A stretch of 10,308 nucleotides of DNA from Thermoplasmata archaeon (GTDB taxonomy: Archaea; Thermoplasmatota; Thermoplasmata; Lutacidiplasmatales; UBA184). This document shows, one piece after another, positions 6,274 to 10,308 of this stretch (position 1 is the first letter of the stretch; each line of letters opens with the position of its first letter). Under the pieces are notes generated by a model. The model was not told the origin of the DNA. It did not search any database and was given only the letters and a program-made list of their open reading frames with translations. The translations under genes were made by a program, and so were the position numbers. The stretch spans positions 1-10,308 of the forward strand of contig JAKAPG010000041.1 in NCBI GenBank assembly GCA_021823085.1, written 5' to 3'.

Positions 6274-6744
6274 TCAGGGTGAGGTGGGAGGATCGGTGGC
6301 GACCGGCGTTTCGGTCGCCTCCCCCTCCGGTTCTGGCTTCGCGGTGCGGCGTCGCGGCCTGGCGGCGGATCGGGCCGATGCTTGGGTCGGGGCCGCGGCC
6401 TCCGTCTTGGGATGTTCGATCGTGCTGGGCGTGGCCGGGCCGGGGTTCTCGGATTTCGGAGGCGGCGGAGACGGAGCGGGGGCCTCGGTCCTCGCGGGTG
6501 CGGCCGGAACGGGGGCGGGCTCGGTCGGAGCGATTGCCGGGGCGGCGGCCTCGCCCGCGGCGCGCTTCATCCGGTGTGCCCGGGTCCACTTGCGCCGGTG
6601 GCCGACGCGCCCGAGGCGGAGCTGTTGCTTCCGGCAGCTCGAGGAGCAGAAGTGGTAGACCGTGCCGTCACGCTTGACGAACATCATGCCCGTACCGGGC
6701 TCGATCTCGTTCGCGCAGAACGAGCACTGACGCTTGACGACCAT
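6274..6744 (-). CDS. rpl24e: Large-subunit ribosomal protein eL24 (L24e) with long C-terminal tail
   Basis: A ribosomal 50S protein with a zinc ribbon. Cys7, Cys10, Cys33 and Cys37 form the C-x2-C...C-x3-C metal site, followed by the family segment RLGRVGHRRKWTRAH (about residues 43-57). The conserved domain ends near residue 60, the usual length of archaeal L24e. A further ~95 residues follow, made mostly of Pro, Ala, Glu, Thr and Ser with a basic patch (RPRRRTAK) and no predicted fold. The frame stays open and G+C3-rich to the stop, so it looks genuinely coded. Start ATG 6744 is preceded by GGGGAGGAA about 10 bp upstream. It is the last gene of the L7Ae-S28e-L24e run, 27 bp after rps28e. 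The tail is probably disordered; its role is unknown. Confidence 0.92.
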   Translation of the reverse strand: MVVKRQCSFCANEIEPGTGMMFVKRDGTVYHFCSSSCRKQQLRLGRVGHRRKWTRAHRMKRAAGEAAAPAIAPTEPAPVPAAPARTEAPAPSPPPPKSENPGPATPSTIEHPKTEAAAPTQASARSAARPRRRTAKPEPEGEATETPVATDPPTSP

Positions 6745-6771
6745 CGCTTGGCGTTCCTCCCCGCCCGTCTT

Positions 6772-6984
6772 CTAGCGCACCGAGAGCTTGCGCGCCTCGC
6801 GTGCGGTCTCACGCAGGATGAGGACGTCCCCGAGGCGGATCGGACCCGCGACGTTGCGGGTGATGATCTTGCCGCGGTCGCGGCCGGCGAGGACACGGAC
6901 CTTCACCTGGGTCGCCTCCCCCGCCATGCCCGTCCGGCCGATCAGCTCCACGACCTCGGCCGGCGAGCCCTTGTCCTCCGCCAT
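6772..6984 (-). CDS. rps28e: Small-subunit ribosomal protein eS28 (S28e)
   Basis: A 70-residue OB-fold protein of the 30S subunit near the mRNA exit region. The signature is nearly complete: ELIGRTGMAGEATQVKVRVL, then GRDRGKIITRNVAGPIRLGDVL and the C-terminal LRETAREARKL. Length is typical. The ATG at 6984 has GAGGT upstream (about 9 bp). It lies 31 bp after rpl7ae and 27 bp before rpl24e, the conserved archaeal order, so the three are almost certainly co-transcribed. Confidence 0.97.
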   Translation of the reverse strand: MAEDKGSPAEVVELIGRTGMAGEATQVKVRVLAGRDRGKIITRNVAGPIRLGDVLILRETAREARKLSVR

Positions 6985-7015
6985 CGCTCGGAACCTCGCC
7001 TCTCGATCGGCCCGT

Positions 7016-7387
7016 TCACTTCTTCAGGGATGGGAACGACTGGGTGAGCTCCTCGAGCAGCCCCTTCGCCTCGCCCGCCTCGACGATCGCGACGCTCGCC
7101 GCGGACTTCGAGAGGCCCGCGGACTGCCCGAGCTGGGACTTCTTCCCGACGTAGATGTAGGGGATCCGTTTCTCTTCGCAGAGCATCGGGATGTGGATCA
7201 GGATCTCGACCGGGTCGACGTCCTCGGCCATCACGACGAGCTTCGCCTCGGCGCGCTCGGTCGACTTCGTCACTTCGTTCGTTCCGACGCGCACCTTGCC
7301 GGTCTCGCTCGCCACTTGGACGAGCTGAAGGGCCTTGTCGGCGACGTCGGCCGGGGTCTCAAATCGCACGTAGATTGGTCGCGCCAT
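7016..7387 (-). CDS. rpl7ae: Ribosomal protein eL8/L7Ae, kink-turn-binding protein
   Basis: A 123-residue protein that binds kink-turn RNA in 23S rRNA and, in archaea, is also the core protein of box C/D and H/ACA RNPs and of RNase P. The RNA-binding signature GTNEVTKSTERAEAKLVVMAEDVDP is intact, followed by HIPMLCEEKRIPYIYVGKKSQLG and a SKSAASVAI segment. Length is standard. The ATG 7387 has a clear Shine-Dalgarno GAGG (7393-7396) six bases upstream, so unlike several neighbours it is probably translated from a leadered mRNA. It heads the L7Ae-S28e-L24e run, 73 bp after tyrS. Its leader contains a hairpin with tandem GA-type elements that might be a binding site for the protein itself. Confidence 0.97.
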   Translation of the reverse strand: MARPIYVRFETPADVADKALQLVQVASETGKVRVGTNEVTKSTERAEAKLVVMAEDVDPVEILIHIPMLCEEKRIPYIYVGKKSQLGQSAGLSKSAASVAIVEAGEAKGLLEELTQSFPSLKK

Positions 7388-7457
7388 TGTTTCCTCGCGT
7401 CAGCGGTACCCTCAGGGGGCCCTCGGCTCACGGGTAGGGAGCGCCTGCGTAGAACGG

Positions 7458-7464
7458 TAATTAA
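7458..7464 (-). promoter_or_regulatory. TATA-like element upstream of rpl7ae
   Basis: TAATTAA, the most A+T-rich spot of the area, overlaps the tyrS stop codon. A start about 26 bp downstream, near 7435, would give rpl7ae a leader of about 48 nt, consistent with its clear Shine-Dalgarno sequence. Confidence 0.4.
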
Positions 7465-8528
7465 GACTTCGGTTCGGAAGGCGGCGCGAACGAACTCGGT
7501 CCGAGCTCGGGATGCTGTTCGAAGAAGCGCGCCGCCGGCGCGATGAGGGGGGCGAGGGCGCGGGCGACGGCCGCCTTGAGGTCCTGGGGGTGGAGGCCGC
7601 CGCTCGTCCAGACCGCGCGGAACTCCTCCACCGAACCGAACGTGAGGGGCCCGCCGTGCTTCGTCGCCCGGTCGACCTCGAACGTCCCGGTCCAGGGAAA
7701 GACGACGTACTCGACGAGCTCGACGATCGGGTTCCCCTCGACCTCCTTCGCCGGGCAGAACGCCGCGGTGAGCCGCTCGCCGAGCCGCTCGGGCGTACAG
7801 GGGACGGGGACCGAACTCGTCGGATCCGACTTCGACATCTTGCGCTCCATCGCTCCCTCGGTGGGATCCATCCGGCCGCCTCCCTTCAGCGAGGAGAGCA
7901 AGGGCGTGTGGATCGCGCACGGGACCGGCCAGCCCCGCTGATGGGCGACTTCGCGAGCGAGTACGTGGGCCCGGCGCTGGTCCATCCCCCCGTAGGCGAT
8001 GTCGACCGGGAGCTCGAAGATGTCGGCGGCCTGCATGGAGGGGTAGAAGAGCTTGGAGGTGTCGAGGCTCGCCTCCTCCTCCTGTCGCCCCATGATCGAC
8101 ATCGCGCGCTTGGTTCGAGCGAGTGTGGTCGACTTCGCGACCCGGATCACGCGCTCCCAGTACTCGGGCCGAGCGACCAGCTCGCCTGCGAAGCGGAATC
8201 GCGCCTTGTGCGCGTCGACGCCCAGGGCGGTGAACGCGGCCTGCATGTAGCGGCCCGAGGCCCGGATCCGTTCGAAGTCGCCCCCGAGCTTGTCGTTGAT
8301 CATCGCGTGCCAGTCCGCGAGAAAGACCGTGAGATCGCATCCGGCCTCGATGAGGTCGATCATCTTGCGAGCCGTCACGAGGTGCGCGATCGTGAGCGAG
8401 CCCGATGGCTCGAAGCCGATGTAGGCCCGGGGGCGCTCGTTCGACGCGAAGAGGGTGGCGATCTCCTCGCGGGTGAGCGCCTCTTGGGTGTGGCGCAGCA
8501 CTCGCTCTACCCGCGCGTCCGTCTCCAC
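7461..8528 (-). CDS. tyrS: Tyrosyl-tRNA synthetase
   Basis: Charges tRNA-Tyr. The 355-residue protein is a class Ic synthetase of archaeal type, collinear with Methanocaldococcus jannaschii TyrRS: YIGFEPSG (Tyr36 of the tyrosine pocket), LADWHA, YPSMQAADIF (Tyr, Gln and Asp that recognise the substrate and its phenol hydroxyl), GGMDQRRAHVLARE, KMSKSDP, and a C-terminal LHPQDLKAAVA. The Asp of the MQ-x2-D motif favours tyrosine over tryptophan. The HIGH-like segment reads T-I-A-H (residues 46-49), where M. jannaschii has H-L-G-H, so the first His is replaced. The start is GTG 8528 with CTAAAG about 26 bp upstream, which suggests a leaderless message divergent from the SRP RNA. Confidence 0.95.
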   Translation of the reverse strand: METDARVERVLRHTQEALTREEIATLFASNERPRAYIGFEPSGSLTIAHLVTARKMIDLIEAGCDLTVFLADWHAMINDKLGGDFERIRASGRYMQAAFTALGVDAHKARFRFAGELVARPEYWERVIRVAKSTTLARTKRAMSIMGRQEEEASLDTSKLFYPSMQAADIFELPVDIAYGGMDQRRAHVLAREVAHQRGWPVPCAIHTPLLSSLKGGGRMDPTEGAMERKMSKSDPTSSVPVPCTPERLGERLTAAFCPAKEVEGNPIVELVEYVVFPWTGTFEVDRATKHGGPLTFGSVEEFRAVWTSGGLHPQDLKAAVARALAPLIAPAARFFEQHPELGPSSFAPPSEPKS

Positions 8529-8550
8529 GACTGGGGGAACGATCCACCCT

Positions 8551-8556
8551 CTTTAG
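8551..8556 (-). promoter_or_regulatory. TATA-like element of tyrS
   Basis: The minus strand reads CTAAAG centred about 26 bp before GTG 8528. It resembles the TTAAAG at the methyltransferase gene in both sequence and spacing, which supports a leaderless start at the GTG. Confidence 0.45.
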
Positions 8557-8603
8557 CTGATGTCGGGAGGCGTGCCCGACCCCGGATCTGCCAGGACTCT
8601 CGA

Positions 8604-8610
8604 TTAAATA
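8604..8610 (+). promoter_or_regulatory. TATA box of the SRP RNA gene
   Basis: TTAAATA is centred about 24 bp before the first base of the SRP RNA terminal helix (8631). It is the best TATA match in this stretch and its position fits the RNA's predicted 5' end. Confidence 0.6.
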
Positions 8611-8630
8611 GGGGCCCTATCGTTAGCTGC

Positions 8631-8945
8631 GTGCTAGGCTTGACCGGGGGGGTGGGCGTCCCCTTACACACCGAAACCGTCCTTAGCGGGGGTGACAGGC
8701 AGGAGAGACGCTCAGGAGAGGGGCACGTCCCAAGTTGTTCCGTCGAGGCTCTGTTCCGCCGGGCCGCGGGCACCGCGACGACCGCTCGGAGGAGCGGCCT
8801 AGCGATTATCCATCACGGGAACCGGGTTAGGTCCTGACGGGAGCAGCCTTACCGTGACCCGTCGACGCTGGCGGGGAGACGGGGCTGAGGAGCGCTTGGG
8901 GGTTCCGCGCCTCTTCCTTGGGCGGCGATCCTGCTGGCCTAGCAC
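8631..8945 (+). ncRNA. ffs: Signal recognition particle (7S) RNA, archaeal type
   Basis: The RNA scaffold of SRP, which binds SRP19 and SRP54 and targets nascent membrane and secreted proteins. The ends pair perfectly: GTGCTAGGC (8631-8639) with GCCTAGCAC (8937-8945), the helix 1 seen in archaeal SRP RNAs. The 5' domain continues with the typical GGGTGGGCGTCCCC and an ACCGAAACCG segment. The SRP54-binding helix 8 is at about 8825-8853, with AGGTCC, a TGAC loop, then GGGAGCAGCCT, matching the family's symmetric and asymmetric internal loops (A..GCAGCC). The total of 315 nt matches archaeal SRP RNAs. The loop is TGAC, where GGAA is usual. It has its own TATA box at 8604 and is divergent from tyrS. 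Confidence 0.93.
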
Positions 8946-8974
8946 CTGTCGGAGGCTCCGGGCCGTTATACAGC

Positions 8975-9001
8975 ACCCCCACCCCCCTGTTTCCACTGGA
9001 G
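8975..9001 (-). repeat. Inverted repeat, left copy (G-rich element flanking the thioesterase gene)
   Basis: Read on the minus strand: CTCCAGTGGAAACA, then six G, T, five G. It matches the copy at 9601-9629 at 23 of 26 aligned bases. It lies 12 bp past the thioesterase stop. Beside it, GTTTCC (8989-8994) and GGAAAC (9004-9009) can form a 6-bp stem. The rest of the gap from 8946 to 9013 shows nothing I recognise. Confidence 0.8.
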
Positions 9002-9013
9002 CCGGAAACGCGG

Positions 9014-9487
9014 CTACCAGCCCTCGTCCACGGGATCGACCGCGTGGCGTTCCATAGCCCGACGGCGATCCGGGGGGATCTCCTTCTTCGTCGACTTCGA
9101 GTAGTCGTAGCAGACGACGACGGTCTTGCCGCGCGCGGTGAGGTGGTGGTGGGAGTCGGTAAAGCGGTAGAGTAGGGTGAAGCTGCTGCGACCGAGGGGA
9201 CGGGCGGGAGCTGCTTCCCCGAGGAGGATCTCTCCGTAAGGGACCGGGGCGAGGTAGCGGCAGGTGGCGTCGAGGATGATGATGTCGAGGTCGCGGGGAT
9301 CCCGGGAGGGTAGGAAGGGAAGGTAGTAGTCGCAGCGCAACGTCTCCATGTAGTGAAAGTACGCGGCGTGGTTGAGGTGGTTCAACACGTCGATGTCGTG
9401 GTAGGGTATGGGGAAGCGTCGTTGGACGGGCCAGGGAGGGGAAAGGGGGGTCGGGGGCTGGTCGGAGGAGGAGGGAGGGTTGGTCAT
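9014..9487 (-). CDS. Hotdog-fold acyl-CoA thioesterase (4HBT/YbgC-like)
   Basis: A predicted cytosolic thioesterase of 157 residues. The signature Y-H-D31-I-D33-V-L-N-H37-L-N39-H-A-A-Y43 matches the YxDxDxxxHxNxxxY motif of the 4-hydroxybenzoyl-CoA thioesterase family, with a conserved Asp as the likely catalytic residue. The remaining hotdog strands follow (IIILDATCRYLAPVPYGEIL, SFTLLYRF, HLTARGKTVVVCYDY). The first ~18 residues are Pro/Ser-rich and outside the domain. The frame is open far upstream, but ATG 9487 is correct because the longer reading runs through the start of the SHMT gene on the other strand and has no family similarity. It shares a palindromic TATA with SHMT and is bounded by an inverted repeat. 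The acyl substrate is unknown. It may be a recently moved gene. Confidence 0.85.
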   Translation of the reverse strand: MTNPPSSSDQPPTPLSPPWPVQRRFPIPYHDIDVLNHLNHAAYFHYMETLRCDYYLPFLPSRDPRDLDIIILDATCRYLAPVPYGEILLGEAAPARPLGRSSFTLLYRFTDSHHHLTARGKTVVVCYDYSKSTKKEIPPDRRRAMERHAVDPVDEGW

Positions 9488-9502
9488 GACCGGTCGGGGA
9501 CC
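9482..9502. promoter_or_regulatory. Tandem GGTC/GACC dyads at the thioesterase start (possible operator)
   Basis: Two adjacent dyads: GGTC-AT-GACC (9482-9491, which contains the ATG) and GGTC-GGG-GACC (9492-9502). They cover the predicted transcription start of the thioesterase gene, where a bound repressor would block it. No regulator gene is nearby in the window. Confidence 0.35.
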
Positions 9503-9511
9503 GATACAGGC

Positions 9512-9521
9512 CCATATATGG
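9512..9521. promoter_or_regulatory. Palindromic TATA element, shared divergent promoter
   Basis: CCATATATGG is a perfect 10-bp palindrome between two divergent genes. On the minus strand it is about 29 bp from the thioesterase ATG, giving a leaderless or nearly leaderless message. On the plus strand it predicts a start near 9543 for SHMT. It is the strongest TATA match in this part of the window. Confidence 0.6.
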
Positions 9522-9600
9522 ACGCTCGCGGTGGAGGCGTGACCGTAGGGTGAACCATGTCTCCTGTAACCGGTTCCGGAGCTGCGGCCCCCCGCGAACG

Positions 9601-9629
9601 CTCCACTGGAAATGGGGGGGTGGGGGGGT
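9601..9629 (+). repeat. Inverted repeat, right copy, with G7-T-G7 tract
   Basis: CTCCACTGGAAAT followed by seven G, T, seven G and T. It is the inverted partner of 8975-9001 (23 of 26 aligned bases). It lies in the predicted SHMT leader, so it would be transcribed. The G tracts could form a compact four-run quadruplex. Confidence 0.8.
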
Positions 9630-9661
9630 CGAAACGCCCGGCCCCGGTCCGCTCCGGAGAG

Positions 9662-10308
9662 ATGGCCCAGGTGGTACGCGACATCCGGGCGACCGCCCAG
9701 CACCATTCGAAGAGGTTCGAGAACGCCATCCCTCTGATCGCGAGCGAGAACCTGCTGTCCCCGTACGCGAAGGAGCTCATGATCAGCGACCTCCACTCCC
9801 GCTACGCGGAAGGGCTTCCCGGAGAGCGGTACTACGAGGGGAACGAGGACGTCGACCACATCGAAAACGTCTGTCTCGACCTCGCCCGCCGCCTCTTCCG
9901 CTGCTCGTTCGCCGACGTCCGGCCGATCTCGGGAACCGTCGCCAACCTCGCGGTGCTCAAGGGGCTCGCCGAACCTCACGAGCTCGTGGGAACGAGCCGA
10001 CTCGCGGACGGCGCCCACATCTCGAGCGCCTCGTTCGGTGCGTTCGGGCTCCGCGCGGTGAAGCCGGTGTACTACGCCTGGGACGAGGAACGCATGACGA
10101 TCGACGTTCCGCGCACGAAGGAGATCCTTCGTGCGGTCCGGCCGAAGCTGTGCCTGTTCGGGCTCTCGCTGTTCCTATTCCCGATGCCGATCGAAGAGCT
10201 CCGGCCGACGCTCGAGGAGATCGGAGCGCGCGGCTGGTACGACGGCGCCCACGTTCTCGGCCTGATCGGCGGCGGGGAGTTCCAGGACCCGCTGCACGAG
10301 GGATGCCA
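9662..10308 (+). CDS. glyA: Serine hydroxymethyltransferase, 3' partial
   Basis: PLP enzyme that interconverts serine and glycine, passing a one-carbon unit to a tetrahydropterin. The 215 visible residues align with archaeal SHMT: PLIASENLLSP, RYAEGLPGERYYEG (substrate-site tyrosines), SGTVANLAVL, GAHISS with His119 (stacks on PLP), and YDGAHVLGLI with Asp194 (PLP pyridine nitrogen) and His197. The PLP lysine lies past the right edge. I chose ATG 9662 because it matches where archaeal SHMTs begin. An in-frame ATG at 9557 has AGGGTGA (9547-9553) just upstream and a TATA at a suitable distance, and would add 35 Gly/Pro-rich residues. However, those codons lack the strong third-position G/C of the gene and run through the repeat at 9601, so I treat them as leader. 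The true start remains uncertain; function is firm. Confidence 0.93.
   Translation, partial: MAQVVRDIRATAQHHSKRFENAIPLIASENLLSPYAKELMISDLHSRYAEGLPGERYYEGNEDVDHIENVCLDLARRLFRCSFADVRPISGTVANLAVLKGLAEPHELVGTSRLADGAHISSASFGAFGLRAVKPVYYAWDEERMTIDVPRTKEILRAVRPKLCLFGLSLFLFPMPIEELRPTLEEIGARGWYDGAHVLGLIGGGEFQDPLHEGC

Noticed and set aside
8647..8662. G-rich tract near 8647 as a third copy of the flanking repeat
   Set aside because: It is the conserved 5' domain of the SRP RNA; only the G run is similar and the CTCCA-TGGAAA part is absent.
8965..8970. TTATAC, an A+T-rich spot after the SRP RNA
   Set aside because: About 26 bp away on either strand there is no gene start or RNA; it may be chance in the 3' flank.
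8799..9515. Minus-strand open frame of about 238 codons rich in Pro, Arg and Leu
   Set aside because: It runs across the SRP RNA 3' half and the thioesterase gene in another frame, with no domain similarity. The SRP RNA and thioesterase explain this DNA better.
8975..9629. Target-site duplication expected if the inverted repeat marks a transposon
   Set aside because: I compared the bases just outside both repeat copies and found no matching direct repeat, and there is no transposase. A classic insertion sequence is not supported.
9557..9661. SHMT starting at the upstream in-frame ATG 9557
   Set aside because: It has a good Shine-Dalgarno sequence, but the 35 added codons have weak third-position G/C, run through the inverted repeat, and extend beyond where archaeal SHMTs begin. 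Kept as an alternative only.
9488..10018. N-terminal extension of the thioesterase frame upstream of 9487
   Set aside because: It is antisense to the SHMT N-terminal coding region and crosses the shared promoter; it has no hotdog-family similarity.

Overview
This window looks like chromosomal DNA from a high-G+C archaeon (roughly two thirds G+C by eye). The archaeal signs are the linked L7Ae, S28e and L24e ribosomal proteins, a type II methionyl aminopeptidase, an archaeal-type TyrRS and SHMT, an archaeal SRP RNA with a paired terminal helix, and TATA-like boxes about 25-28 bp upstream of start codons, which suggests leaderless transcripts. A Thermoplasmatota-like lineage is my best guess, but it is inference only.

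Layout: positions 1-1951 (+) hold a split cobalamin-independent methionine synthase, with the N-terminal-module protein (cut by the left edge) overlapping the catalytic C-terminal-module protein by ATGA. Positions 1962-4548 (-) hold a tight operon read HAD phosphatase, nucleoside diphosphate kinase, TsaC/YrdC t6A enzyme, methionyl aminopeptidase. Positions 4634-5425 (+) encode a SAM-dependent methyltransferase. Positions 5437-6212 (-) encode two overlapping small proteins that together rebuild one Cas4/RecB-like PD-(D/E)XK nuclease, each half with one transmembrane helix. Positions 6274-8528 (-) hold tyrS, rpl7ae, rps28e and rpl24e, the last with a long Pro/Ala-rich tail. Positions 8631-8945 (+) are the SRP (7S) RNA. 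A hotdog-fold thioesterase (9014-9487, -) is flanked by a 26-bp G-rich inverted repeat and shares a palindromic TATA element with serine hydroxymethyltransferase (9662 to the right edge, +).

Most of the window is translation housekeeping (ribosomal proteins, aminoacylation, t6A, N-terminal Met removal, SRP) plus one-carbon/methionine metabolism at both ends (MetE pair, SHMT). The common archaeal L7Ae-S28e-L24e-Ndk neighbourhood is broken here: the split nuclease and a methyltransferase on the opposite strand lie between L24e and the HAD-ndk operon.

The most unusual items are the split membrane-anchored Cas4-like nuclease, in which neither polypeptide carries a full active site or a full Fe-S ligand set, and the inverted-repeat-bounded thioesterase cassette with its shared palindromic promoter. 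Intergenic space is small. The only non-coding stretch over 300 bp (8529-9013) is filled mainly by the SRP RNA. No CRISPR array, tRNA, rRNA or transposase was seen.
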